From Rosenbergiella nectarea (GTDB lineage Bacteria > Pseudomonadota > Gammaproteobacteria > Enterobacterales > Enterobacteriaceae), in assembly GCF_900111105.1 (NCBI RefSeq), contig NZ_FOGC01000015.1, forward strand, positions 1-53,026: 53,026 nucleotides of DNA. Direction: 5' to 3'. Position 1 is the stretch's first letter. Each line of letters opens with the position of its first letter. Under the pieces are notes generated by a model. It did not search any database and was not told where the DNA came from. It saw only the letters and a list, made by a program, of their open reading frames with translations. Position numbers and translations under genes: made by a program. This document shows, one piece after another, positions 29,219 to 38,232 of the stretch.

Positions 29219-30100
29219 ATGACTGCGAGCTATCTTAAGTTTCCACAATTTGACCCGGTAATTTTTTCTATCGGTCCAATCTCCCTTCACTGGTATGGCT
29301 TGATGTATTTAGTCGGCTTTATTTTTGCCATGTGGTTGGCCACTCGTCGTGCCAATAAGCCCGGCAGTGGTTGGACAAAAAACGAAGTTGAAAATCTACT
29401 TTATGCCGGTTTCTTAGGGGTGTTTTTAGGTGGCCGCATCGGATATGTGTTATTTTACAACTTACCGCTTTTCTTAGAAAATCCGCTCTACCTGTTTAAG
29501 GTTTGGGACGGTGGTATGTCGTTCCACGGTGGGTTGATTGGCGTCATTGTGGTGATGTTAATTTTTGCCCGCAGAACTAAACGGACTTTCTTCCAAGTTT
29601 CTGATTTTATTGCTCCGTTAATTCCTTTTGGCTTAGGCGCCGGCCGCTTAGGTAACTTTATTAATGGCGAGTTATGGGGACGCGTTGACCCAAGCTCCTC
29701 TTGGGCCATGCTCTTTCCCAGCTCGCGCGATGAAGATTTAGCCTTAATCCCGAGCCATCCGCAGTGGCAATCTCTGTTAGACACCTATGGGGTGCTACCT
29801 CGTCACCCTTCGCAGCTCTATGAGTTAGCGTTAGAAGGCGTGGTATTATTTATTATTCTGAATCTGTTTATTCGCAAACCGCGTCCAATGGGCAGTGTTT
29901 CCGGCCTATTTCTGATAGGCTATGGCGCTTTCCGTATTATCGTCGAGTTTTTCCGCCAGCCTGACGCACAGCTCGGGTTATTTGGTGGAGTGATTAGCAT
30001 GGGGCAAATTTTATCTATCCCAATGATTGTCGCTGGAATGATAATGATGATTTGGGCGTATCAACGCCAGTCAAAGACTGTAACGAGTGAAGTAAAATGA
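29219..30100 (+). CDS. lgt: Prolipoprotein diacylglyceryl transferase
   Basis: Lgt moves a diacylglyceryl group from phosphatidylglycerol to the lipobox cysteine of prolipoproteins, the first step of lipoprotein maturation. The 293-residue protein starts [20 protein letters not shown] and has about seven membrane segments. The [11 protein letters not shown] motif and the Lgt signature [16 protein letters not shown] are both present. Its end overlaps thyA by four bases (ATGA). Confidence 0.95.
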   Translation: MTASYLKFPQFDPVIFSIGPISLHWYGLMYLVGFIFAMWLATRRANKPGSGWTKNEVENLLYAGFLGVFLGGRIGYVLFYNLPLFLENPLYLFKVWDGGMSFHGGLIGVIVVMLIFARRTKRTFFQVSDFIAPLIPFGLGAGRLGNFINGELWGRVDPSSSWAMLFPSSRDEDLALIPSHPQWQSLLDTYGVLPRHPSQLYELALEGVVLFIILNLFIRKPRPMGSVSGLFLIGYGAFRIIVEFFRQPDAQLGLFGGVISMGQILSIPMIVAGMIMMIWAYQRQSKTVTSEVK

Positions 30101-30891
30101 ATCAATATTTACAACTGATGCAGAAAGTCCATTCTGAAGGCGCGGTAAAAGACGACCGTACCGGTACTGGAACCTTATCCATTTTCGGTCACCAAATGCG
30201 CTTCGATCTGCAACAGGGCTTTCCCTTAGTCACCACGAAAAAATGCCATCTACGTTCGATTATTCACGAACTACTGTGGTTTTTAAAAGGGGACACTAAC
30301 ATTGCTTACCTGAAAGAAAATAAGGTAACAATTTGGGATGAATGGGCGGATGAACAGGGAAATCTAGGTCCTGTTTATGGTCAACAATGGCGTAGCTGGC
30401 CTGCTGCCGATGGACGCCATATCGACCAAATTAGCGAAGTGATCCGTCAGATTAAACAGGACCCTGACTCGCGCCGTATCATAGTGTCTGCGTGGAATGT
30501 CGGGGAGTTGGATAAAATGGCCTTGGCACCTTGCCATGCTTTTTTCCAATTCTATGTGGTGAATGGCAAATTAAGCTGCCAGCTCTACCAGCGCTCCTGT
30601 GATGTCTTCTTAGGATTGCCCTTCAATATTGCCAGTTATGCTTTACTGGTCCATATGATTGCTCAGCAGTGTGACCTAGAAGTCGGGGATTTTGTCTGGA
30701 CGGGCGGCGATACTCATCTCTATTCCAATCACTTAGAACAAGCACAGTTACAGTTAACCCGTGAGCCACGTGCGCTGCCTAAGCTGATTATTAAACGCAA
30801 GCCTGAGACCATTTTCGATTACTGTTTCGAAGATTTCGAGATTGAAGGCTACGATCCGCATCCTGCGATCAAAGCCCCTGTCGCGATTTAA
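30097..30891 (+). CDS. thyA: Thymidylate synthase
   Basis: ThyA methylates dUMP to dTMP with methylene-tetrahydrofolate. The 264-residue length equals that of E. coli ThyA. The nucleophile Cys146 is in [12 protein letters not shown], with [20 protein letters not shown] and the C-terminal [13 protein letters not shown] also present. It is translationally coupled to lgt and followed by a strong terminator. Confidence 0.97.
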   Translation: MNQYLQLMQKVHSEGAVKDDRTGTGTLSIFGHQMRFDLQQGFPLVTTKKCHLRSIIHELLWFLKGDTNIAYLKENKVTIWDEWADEQGNLGPVYGQQWRSWPAADGRHIDQISEVIRQIKQDPDSRRIIVSAWNVGELDKMALAPCHAFFQFYVVNGKLSCQLYQRSCDVFLGLPFNIASYALLVHMIAQQCDLEVGDFVWTGGDTHLYSNHLEQAQLQLTREPRALPKLIIKRKPETIFDYCFEDFEIEGYDPHPAIKAPVAI

Positions 30892-30934
30892 GTCGTGCTT
30901 AGTCCAAGTTAACGGTTAGAGAGCGATAAGCGCT

Positions 30935-30971
30935 AAAGCCCGTAACCTCCTTAAGGTTTCGGGCTTTTTTT
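30935..30971 (+). terminator. Terminator after lgt-thyA
   Basis: AAAGCCCGTAACC pairs with GGTTTCGGGCTTT (one mismatch) and a T run follows. It separates thyA from the rhodopsin operon. Confidence 0.88.
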
Positions 30972-31186
30972 ACTGTTCCTCGACTCTACCCGTCTCTTTT
31001 AATAGCCAATTCTTAATCCACAATCTTCATTAAATCAAGTTATAGAAAGAGTATTTATTTTTTAGTAAATCACTGTGTAAATTTGCAGAAAACAGATCCC
31101 CTCATATACTTAGCATCAAGTAATAATCAGGCTTATTATTTATAATTTAAATATTTATTATTATAAATCTGTTTGGAGAAACTTTA

Positions 31187-31897
31187 ATGGAGCACGTCCC
31201 ACTTATTACCGGTTTTACGATAATGTCATTGTCGACATTGTTAATTTACCTTTCTGGAAGAAAGAAGGCCGCAATTAAAAATCACGTTATGATGCATGCT
31301 CTGGTCACCTTTATTGCCGCAACCGCTTATTTAGCGATGGCATTAGGTGTCGGCAATTATCTCTCTGATAATGGAACCACTATTTATTTCGCAAGATATA
31401 TTGATTGGACTGTCACTACGCCTATTTTATTGGCAGGATTAGTGATGATTGCCTTCCATGAGTATGGTCCCTCGAGCCAAATGAATGGATATTTAACGGC
31501 GATTATTGGATTAGATATTATTATGGTTGTCACAGGCTTATTATCCTCACTTGCCGATACCTTTATGGTTAAAGCAATCTGGTATCTATGGTCCTGTATG
31601 GCCTTTCTCGGGGTGCTATTCTTATTGTGGAGACCCTTACGTAAAATTGCCATTACCCGCGCGCTGACCACTGCAGGCGGATATTATAAAAATATTACCT
31701 TGTTGACCCTGGTGTGGCTGCTTTATCCGGTTGTCTTCCTTGTTGGACCTGAAGGCTTACATCTTGTTAGCGACGCCGCGTCGGTATGGAGTTTCCTCGT
31801 TTTAGATGTCATAGCGAAAGTCTTCTACGCTTTTTATGCGGCAAGAGTCTTAGCGAAGTCCTTCCAAACGACGACGATTGATAGCACTACGGTATGA
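31187..31897 (+). CDS. Microbial rhodopsin, DTG-motif predicted light-driven proton pump
   Basis: This 236-residue seven-helix protein is a type I rhodopsin. The retinal Schiff-base lysine is Lys211 in LVLDVIAKV, with counterion Asp207. Helix C reads RYIDWTVTTPILLAG: Arg70, Asp73 (acceptor), Thr77, and Gly84 where pumps normally have Asp or Glu as cytoplasmic donor. The motif is therefore DTG. Leu81 at the spectral-tuning position predicts green absorption. Trp177, Tyr180 and Pro181 of helix F and Glu189 (release group) are kept, and the proteorhodopsin helix-B His is absent. DTG rhodopsins have been described, but pumping here is inferred. A GGAG site precedes the ATG. The 295-base upstream gap, after the thyA terminator, is AT-rich with no other feature. 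Confidence 0.93.
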   Translation: MEHVPLITGFTIMSLSTLLIYLSGRKKAAIKNHVMMHALVTFIAATAYLAMALGVGNYLSDNGTTIYFARYIDWTVTTPILLAGLVMIAFHEYGPSSQMNGYLTAIIGLDIIMVVTGLLSSLADTFMVKAIWYLWSCMAFLGVLFLLWRPLRKIAITRALTTAGGYYKNITLLTLVWLLYPVVFLVGPEGLHLVSDAASVWSFLVLDVIAKVFYAFYAARVLAKSFQTTTIDSTTV

Positions 31898-32709
31898 TCG
31901 AAAACCTAGGGCCAAAAAGTGGTTGGGCACTACTGTATGGGGCAGCGCTTGCTGCCTCTTTTTGTCCGATGCTTTTTCAACTCTTATTTGCCACAGTGGT
32001 GATTGGTATACTAGGTATGGCACATGGTGCTAGCGACTTAGCCGTGGTTCGCCGTGGAAAAAGAGTGCTATTCCTCAGTGGGTATTTAACCCTAATGGTG
32101 CTCTGTCTGCTAGTCTGGCAAATCTATCCAGCCGGCGCATTACCGGTTTTTCTACTCGCTTCAGCGGTACACTTTACGGTTGAAGAACCGTCGCAGAGCG
32201 GTTGGCTTAGGCGTTTTGCTTTAGGATTAGGGTTGGTGACTATTCCAGCGGTCTTCTACCGCACCGATACGGCACTCCTACTCAGCTATACAGGATCCTC
32301 ACCTCATTCTCTTGCATCGGCCATAAGTGTTATGCATGGCATAGGTATACTTTGCGCCGTGTTAATATTTATTCCTGCGTTAGTAAGAAAAGATTATCGA
32401 ACCCTTACGGGGGTTATGTCACTGCTATTTGTTCCGCCGTTGATAGGTTTTTCAGTGGGTTTTTTAATCCTCCATGCTCTCCCGAAAACTCACGACCGTC
32501 GCCGTGCTTTGGGCTGTGAAAATTATTATGATTATCTACGATTAACTTGGCCTATATTATGTGGCGCATTAGTTTTCTCGTTGCTGGCGATTATATTCGT
32601 CTTTCCTGAGGCACAAAAACCCGTACGAACACTCTTTACGTTACTCACGGCTTTAGCGTTGCCGCATTTATTAATTACCCCTCTTTTTGAATCGAATGAA
32701 AATAATTGA
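31894..32709 (+). CDS. blh: Brp/Blh-family beta-carotene 15,15'-dioxygenase
   Basis: This membrane enzyme cleaves beta-carotene into two retinals, the rhodopsin cofactor. The 271-residue protein has about seven hydrophobic segments and the iron-binding His motifs of the family: GMAHGASD (His near 46), ASAVHFTVEE, FLILHALPKTHDRR and LALPHLLITPLFE. Its ATG overlaps the rhodopsin stop by four bases (ATGA), so the two are made together. Beta-carotene genes (crt) are not in the window and must be elsewhere for the pathway to work. Confidence 0.9.
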   Translation: MIENLGPKSGWALLYGAALAASFCPMLFQLLFATVVIGILGMAHGASDLAVVRRGKRVLFLSGYLTLMVLCLLVWQIYPAGALPVFLLASAVHFTVEEPSQSGWLRRFALGLGLVTIPAVFYRTDTALLLSYTGSSPHSLASAISVMHGIGILCAVLIFIPALVRKDYRTLTGVMSLLFVPPLIGFSVGFLILHALPKTHDRRRALGCENYYDYLRLTWPILCGALVFSLLAIIFVFPEAQKPVRTLFTLLTALALPHLLITPLFESNENN

Positions 32710-32979
32710 TTTCCTTATTTCTGGCTTCGTGAATGACTACCATTATTTTTAATAATGAACTGAAATATTTTTTTCATTAAATTTTTATTTCCCACCAGCT
32801 CTATCTCCCCCCTATTCAAGGCTAATGAGTGAGCGGCTATACCGACGTGATCCCTTTTTTCCAATCTACCCCTCATAAAAAGTGAAAATATTTGATGAGA
32901 GGAGTAAATGTTCTAATCCTCCTCGCAGAACGATAAGGAGAGGCCTGCTTGATTGACGTAACCGTCGTAAGCTTTATCC
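32710..32979. other. Gene-free stretch between blh and ppdA
   Basis: These 270 bases are AT-rich at first, then C-rich near 32800-32815. No hairpin with a clear T run follows blh, and no coding frame is seen. It probably contains the ppdA promoter. Confidence 0.4.
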
Positions 32980-33456
32980 ATGCGATTATCTTCTTACTCT
33001 TCACACGCAGGGTTCTCTTTATTAGAAGTACTGATTGTCCTAGTGATCACCGCGATATTGACGGGCTTAGGCAGCCAGTCGCTTACGCGGTGGCAGCACC
33101 GTCAACAGGCTAAGGCCACTGCGAGTGATTTAACGCACTTTTTGAATCGGCTACGTCAGCAGGCAAATGGCTATCACTTAACGATTTCGTTCGCGCGGTC
33201 GTTAAACAACGGCGAATCAGTCGTGAGGGCGACCAGCGAGTCTCGGGCGGGGAAGACAGAGCGATGGACGTGGAAACCGTGCGCTTCCCAAGTCAAGCTG
33301 TTGGCAATGGTCGGTGAGCCGCGTTTTTTTGGGAAGCATGGCACTGCATGGCCGGGGAGCTTCGAGGTGGGGAACCAGGTTACACGCTGGCGAATCATTA
33401 TTTCTACTCATGGCAGAGTCCGCTACTGCGAGAGTCATGAAAAGGGGTGTCAATGA
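32980..33456 (+). CDS. ppdA: Type II-like pseudopilin PpdA (prepilin peptidase-dependent)
   Basis: This 158-residue protein carries a prepilin leader and helix, HAGFSLLEVLIVLVITAIL. Cleavage should follow Gly11, and Glu +5 (Glu16) is present. The C-terminal part has cysteines (at about 101, 150 and 157). It belongs to the ppdA-ppdB-ygdB-ppdC set between thyA and recC in E. coli, which encodes minor pseudopilins of a type IV pilus or secretion-like assembly. Its stop overlaps the ppdB start (ATGA). Confidence 0.85.
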   Translation: MRLSSYSSHAGFSLLEVLIVLVITAILTGLGSQSLTRWQHRQQAKATASDLTHFLNRLRQQANGYHLTISFARSLNNGESVVRATSESRAGKTERWTWKPCASQVKLLAMVGEPRFFGKHGTAWPGSFEVGNQVTRWRIIISTHGRVRYCESHEKGCQ

Positions 33457-34004
33457 AGCCGATAACCCATCCTCAAGCGGGCTTTAGCCTGATTGAGGTA
33501 CTTATAGCGCTCACGCTCGGGGCAATAATTTTACTCAGCGCAGAACGTGTGTTACCACTTTTATGGCAACAAACGACTGCCATGGAGCATCGACAATGGG
33601 TCCGAACTGAGATGCAGCGCTTGCTGTTGTTAATCGAAAAAGCCATTCGTCGTGCAGGTTTTTGTCATGGTGAGAGTTGTAGAGGGATCAGTATGGAGAT
33701 CATGGAGGGAGGTAAGTGTTTACTTTTACGCTGGGACGATAATGCTAACGGTCAATGGGAAGGGCCAAGCCATCAGCACAGCGATTATTTTGGTTATCGA
33801 CATCGGGGGCTAGCGATAGAAAGCGCGAGGGGGGTCACTGATTGCTCCTCAGGCCAATGGTCGCGATTAAATCAGCCCGCACAGGTGCAAGTGCTCGATT
33901 TTCAGGTCAAGGCGGTTGCTCGGCAGGTAGATGTACAACTGACTCTTAAAGCAGGTAAGTACACACTTAACCGGCAACACAGGGTTAATCGAGAGAATGA
34001 CTAG
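33453..34004 (+). CDS. ppdB: Pseudopilin PpdB
   Basis: This ~183-residue protein begins MKPITHPQAGFSLIEVLIAL, a prepilin signal cut after Gly, with Glu +5. I chose the ATG at 33453, which overlaps the ppdA stop and follows AAAGGGG. A GTG two codons upstream is also in frame. Cys-containing segments (HGESC, KCLLLRWDDNANG) match minor pseudopilin architecture (PulJ/GspJ-like). It is followed directly by ygdB with no gap. Confidence 0.85.
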   Translation: MKPITHPQAGFSLIEVLIALTLGAIILLSAERVLPLLWQQTTAMEHRQWVRTEMQRLLLLIEKAIRRAGFCHGESCRGISMEIMEGGKCLLLRWDDNANGQWEGPSHQHSDYFGYRHRGLAIESARGVTDCSSGQWSRLNQPAQVQVLDFQVKAVARQVDVQLTLKAGKYTLNRQHRVNREND

Positions 34005-34463
34005 ATGAACAGTCTATCTTTTTCTTCATCACAGCAAGGGAATACCACCTTGTTAATGGTTTTAGTCACCATGGCGTTAGCCAGTGGCATTTTGCGTTTA
34101 ACCAGTGATTCACTTCGTTATGGGGCGCAGCAGGTTAATGATGAAAAAAATTATCTTCGCGCGTTTTACCAAGCACAGTCTGCTCTGGCTTGGGGGCGAA
34201 CGCATTCGTGGTCGACGACACAAGGGTGGCAATGCCCTTCATCGCCCTCAACCTCCTTTACTGTCTGTTTTTGGCGTGCTTCGCAAACGGATGGCTGGTT
34301 ACGAGGTGCTTCCGAAAAAAGTGAGTGGTTACTATGGCAGAGAGTTATTTTCAGTGACGTATCGCCCTTACGGCTACAGCGACACCCTCGCGGCTGGATC
34401 GATGACTGCCCACTGTCAGCCGACCAGTGTGGCGGAAAATTGCCAGGGGATAAGCTTGGTTGA
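34005..34463 (+). CDS. ygdB: YgdB-like pseudopilin-associated protein, DUF2509
   Basis: This 152-residue protein starts MNSLSFSSSQQGNTTLLMVL. A single N-terminal hydrophobic helix follows a short basic-poor leader, as in YgdB. It shares the QSALAWGRTHSW and PRGWIDDCPL segments with that family and has Cys pairs toward the C-terminus. The family resembles GspK/PilX-type minor pilins, and its function is not settled. It overlaps ppdC, in another frame, for its last ~60 bases. Confidence 0.8.
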   Translation: MNSLSFSSSQQGNTTLLMVLVTMALASGILRLTSDSLRYGAQQVNDEKNYLRAFYQAQSALAWGRTHSWSTTQGWQCPSSPSTSFTVCFWRASQTDGWLRGASEKSEWLLWQRVIFSDVSPLRLQRHPRGWIDDCPLSADQCGGKLPGDKLG

Positions 34464-34728
34464 GGTGTTGATTGCCTTAACACTATTGTCGATCAGTAGC
34501 TTACTGATGTTGCACTCTATCGGCAGTTTGCAACTCAGTGAACAGACTCAGTGGCAACGCCGCGAAGTATGGCAGCAATTAGCGCAAAGGCTTGAGGGGA
34601 GTGAGCCGCCTGTCAGTACACTGGAAGAACAACAGATTACGGCAACGAATGGCTGTTATTGGCAACGAGTCACTTGGCAAGTAGCGAATAGTTCGCCACA
34701 GTATTTGCAGCGTTTACGTTGCCCGTAG
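34402..34728 (+). CDS. ppdC: Pseudopilin PpdC
   Basis: The prepilin motif NCQGISLVEVLIALTLLSI lies about 15 residues after the ATG at 34402. A GTG at 34429 would give the more usual short leader (AENCQG), so the exact start is uncertain. The mature protein is ~90 residues and ends YLQRLRCP, like the LHCP end of E. coli PpdC, with one further Cys in GCYWQRVTW. It overlaps ygdB and ends 75 bases before recC. A longer upstream open frame (to 34105) lies inside ygdB and is not part of the gene. Confidence 0.78.
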   Translation: MTAHCQPTSVAENCQGISLVEVLIALTLLSISSLLMLHSIGSLQLSEQTQWQRREVWQQLAQRLEGSEPPVSTLEEQQITATNGCYWQRVTWQVANSSPQYLQRLRCP

Positions 34729-34803
34729 AAATGTATCAGTAGGTCGTGATTAGGGACGAGGCAAGGTATACTGCTGGGATAGGTTGTAGGAGAAGAGGTC
34801 ACT

Positions 34804-37800
34804 ATGTTTCGTGTTTGGCATTCAAATCGTCTTGATTTATTGAAAGATCTGGTCACCTCGATAATGGAGAATGATCCACTGCCTGATCCCCTTGAACAGG
34901 AAGTGGTTTTGGTACAAAGCCCCGGCATGGCGCAATGGCTACAAATGGAATTAGCCTTAGGCTTCCATTCGCGTATTGCTGCGAATATCCATTTTCCGCT
35001 GCCTGCAACCTTTATCTGGCAGATGTTCGTTGCCGTGTTACCCAATATTCCCGCTGAAAGTGCCTTCACCAAAAGTGCCATGAGCTGGAAACTGATGCAT
35101 CTTCTGCCTTCCTTACGTGAGGAGCCAGCCTTTCAGGTTCTTAGTGATTATCTTGCCGAAGACGCTGATCCGCGCAAGCTGTATCAACTCTGTGCCCAAG
35201 TCGCTGACCTCTTTGACCACTACCTCGTCTATCGCCCCGACTGGTTAGCATTATGGCAGCAAGGGGATCGTGTTGCGGAATTAGGCAGCGCCCAAGAATG
35301 GCAAGCGCCACTTTGGCAAGCCTTGGTCGATTATACGGCGAAGATTGGTCAGCCTGAATGGCATCGTGCCAATCTGTATCAACGTTTTATACAACGTCTT
35401 GCCGACGATAAACTTGATGCGGTCTTACCTAAACGCGTGTTTATCTGCGGCATCTCCTCCTTACCGCCCATCTACCTGCAGGCGCTTGAAGGCTTGGGCC
35501 GACACAGTGAAATCCATCTGCTCTTTACTAATCCCTGCCAACACTATTGGGGGGATATTCAAGACCGAGCTTTCCTCGCTCGGTTACTGACTCGGCGGCG
35601 TAAGGTTTATGCACTAAAGCAACAACAGTGGCAGGAAACAGGAGAGCAGCGTGCTTTATTTAAAGCGCCAGAAATTGCCTCACAGCTCTTTAGTGAAGAG
35701 GGCGAACAAGCGCTCCCCAATCCTTTGCTCGCCTCGTGGGGGCGGCAGGGACGCGATAATCTCTATCTGCTTGCACAGATGGAAAGTGTCAATGATGAGA
35801 TCCATGCTTTTGTGGAAAATGAACCTACCCATCTGCTTTCGCAGCTTCAGCAGGATATTTTACTGCTGGAAGATCACTCCGTTGTCGGGCTGAATGCTGA
35901 GCAGTTTATGACCAGTACGACTAAGCGACCGTTAGCGCGCGATGATCGATCAATAACGATAAGCAGTTGTCATAATGCGCAGCGTGAAGTCGAGGTTCTT
36001 CGAGACTATCTCCTTACGCTGCTCGATCAGGACCCTGATCTTAGCCCACGAGATATCATTGTGATGGTTGCCGACATTGATATTTACACTCCCTATATTC
36101 AAGCGGCTTTCTCTAGAGCGAATAACGACGCTTATTTACCTTTTTCTATCTCGGATCGCAGTGCCAGCTATGCACACCCGGTGATTCAAGCATTTATTCA
36201 GTTACTGATGTTACCGGATAGTCGCTTTACATCAGAACAGGTCTTGGCCCTTCTTGAAGTACCTGCGTTAGCTGAACGCTTTGCGATTACGGAAGAGCAG
36301 TTGCAGCGCTTACGCCATTGGGTCGAAGAATCGGGTATTCGTTGGGGCTTAGATGATGAAAGCGTTGCAGATCTCGCCCTGCCCGTTACCGGTCAACACA
36401 CGTGGCAGTTCGGCATCCAACGTATGTTGCTCGGGGTCGCCATGGATAGCACGCTGGGCGATTGGCAGGGCATACTGCCGTTCGATGAAAGTGCTGGGTT
36501 AATGGGGGAGTTAGCCGGTCAATTAGCCGAGTTTCTTGCGGCACTCAGCGAGTGGCGTGAACGACTTACGCAGTCTTATACGCTTGCGGAGTGGTTACCC
36601 TATTGTCGTCAATTAACCGAACGCTTTTTCATTGGCGATGCTGAGAGCCAAGCGGCTTTGGAAGTGATCCACGAACAGTGGCGTAAAGTGATCCAAGAAG
36701 GGATCACGGCTCAGTACACGCAACATATCCCGATGACGCTATTACGTGATGAACTACGTGGTAGGCTTGAACAGCAGCGTATTAGCCAACGATTCTTAGC
36801 GGGTCAGGTTAACTTTTGTACGTTAATGCCAATGCGTTCGATTCCCTTTAAGGTCGTCTGTCTGTTGGGGATGAATGATGGGGTCTATCCACGAACCATA
36901 CTCCCTTCGGGTTTTGATCTCATGCCTAAACAACCCCGAAAAGGTGACAGAAATCGTCGGGACGATGACCGCTACCTGTTCCTAGAAGCTTTAACCTCGG
37001 CGCAGCACTATTTTTATGTCAGTTATGTCGGGCGGTCGATACAAGATAATCAGCCTCGCTTAGCATCCGTATTGGTAACGGAGTTGCTCGACTATATCGG
37101 ACAAAGTTTTTACCTCGAAGGGGATGCGCAGTGTGATGTCGACGAGAGCGCGCGGCGCGTGCAGCAACATCTCGTCTTGGCCCAAGCTCGTACCCCGTTC
37201 TCGATTGAAAACTTCAGTGAACAGAATCCTTGGCACTCCTTTGCCCAACAATGGACAGCCGCGGCCAATCGTGAAGGCACGCCTCAGCCACTCTTTTCCC
37301 AGCCCCTTGCGCCTTCCATACCTGAAGAGCTTTCCATTAACGCCTTCTCCAGTTTCTGGCGACATCCGATTCGCGCATGGTTCACTCGTCGCTTAGGCGT
37401 TTATTTCCAACGTGAAGAGGTGGGGCTTCCAGAGAGTGAACCTTTTATCCACGATAATCTGACCCGTTATCAACTCAATCAGCGTCTATTAAATACGTTG
37501 ATCGACCAACAGCCAGCCGAGCAGCTCTATCGCCATTATCGTCTATCAGGACAATTACCTTATGGTGCTTACGGTCGACTCCTTTGGCAGCGTCAATGCG
37601 CGGAGATGGAGAAGATTGCCCATACGGTAGTGGCCCAACGTCATGCAACGCATAGCCTAGAAGTGGATCTGATGTTACTGGATACCCGAGTCATCGGGTG
37701 GTTACCGCAGGTCCAGGCAGACGGTCTTCTGCGTTGGCGTCCCGGTAAGCTCAATCTGACAGATGGGTTGTTACTATGGATTGAGCATCTGCTCTATTGT

Positions 37801-38232
37801 GCGATGGGGGGGCAAGGTATCAGCCGATTATATGGGCGGGATGAGACCTGCTGGCGTTTTTTACCCTTATCTGTCGACCAAGCAATGGCACAACTGGAAA
37901 GAATGATGCAAGGCTATTACCAGGGCATGGTCGAACCGCTCTGGTTATTGAAAGAGAGTGGGGGCGGTTGGTTACAGGCTGCATTGCTTAAAAATAGCCA
38001 GCCTCCGGTGATTGATTGGCAGGAAAGCACGCAAAACCGGGCCTTACAACGGCTGCACAGTGCATGGCATGAAGGATATTTGATGGACGGAGAGGGGAGC
38101 GATCCTTATCTACAACGTTTAGCACCCCAATTAACCGCAGAACAGGTGACAACTATCTGTCAGCAAGCAGAGTTGTGGTATTTACCGGTTTTACAGGCGC
38201 ACAGCCCTGAGACTTCGGAGACAGCAGCATGA
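34804..38232 (+). CDS. recC: Exodeoxyribonuclease V subunit gamma RecC
   Basis: RecC is the scaffold of the RecBCD helicase-nuclease that processes double-strand breaks, and it reads the Chi sequence. The 1142-residue protein starts MFRVWHSNRLDLLKDLV and has the characteristic VVLVQSPGMAQWLQMELA. It includes the degenerate helicase fold (FCTLMPMRSIPFKVVCLLGMNDGVYPR) and an inactive nuclease-like end. It is somewhat longer than E. coli RecC. Its stop overlaps recB by four bases, whereas in E. coli ptrA lies between them. Confidence 0.95.
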   Translation: MFRVWHSNRLDLLKDLVTSIMENDPLPDPLEQEVVLVQSPGMAQWLQMELALGFHSRIAANIHFPLPATFIWQMFVAVLPNIPAESAFTKSAMSWKLMHLLPSLREEPAFQVLSDYLAEDADPRKLYQLCAQVADLFDHYLVYRPDWLALWQQGDRVAELGSAQEWQAPLWQALVDYTAKIGQPEWHRANLYQRFIQRLADDKLDAVLPKRVFICGISSLPPIYLQALEGLGRHSEIHLLFTNPCQHYWGDIQDRAFLARLLTRRRKVYALKQQQWQETGEQRALFKAPEIASQLFSEEGEQALPNPLLASWGRQGRDNLYLLAQMESVNDEIHAFVENEPTHLLSQLQQDILLLEDHSVVGLNAEQFMTSTTKRPLARDDRSITISSCHNAQREVEVLRDYLLTLLDQDPDLSPRDIIVMVADIDIYTPYIQAAFSRANNDAYLPFSISDRSASYAHPVIQAFIQLLMLPDSRFTSEQVLALLEVPALAERFAITEEQLQRLRHWVEESGIRWGLDDESVADLALPVTGQHTWQFGIQRMLLGVAMDSTLGDWQGILPFDESAGLMGELAGQLAEFLAALSEWRERLTQSYTLAEWLPYCRQLTERFFIGDAESQAALEVIHEQWRKVIQEGITAQYTQHIPMTLLRDELRGRLEQQRISQRFLAGQVNFCTLMPMRSIPFKVVCLLGMNDGVYPRTILPSGFDLMPKQPRKGDRNRRDDDRYLFLEALTSAQHYFYVSYVGRSIQDNQPRLASVLVTELLDYIGQSFYLEGDAQCDVDESARRVQQHLVLAQARTPFSIENFSEQNPWHSFAQQWTAAANREGTPQPLFSQPLAPSIPEELSINAFSSFWRHPIRAWFTRRLGVYFQREEVGLPESEPFIHDNLTRYQLNQRLLNTLIDQQPAEQLYRHYRLSGQLPYGAYGRLLWQRQCAEMEKIAHTVVAQRHATHSLEVDLMLLDTRVIGWLPQVQADGLLRWRPGKLNLTDGLLLWIEHLLYCAMGGQGISRLYGRDETCWRFLPLSVDQAMAQLERMMQGYYQGMVEPLWLLKESGGGWLQAALLKNSQPPVIDWQESTQNRALQRLHSAWHEGYLMDGEGSDPYLQRLAPQLTAEQVTTICQQAELWYLPVLQAHSPETSETAA

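Noticed and set aside
34105-34401. Long N-terminal extension of PpdC
   Set aside because: This stretch lies inside ygdB in another frame and encodes no pilin-like sequence. The prepilin motif starts only after 34429.
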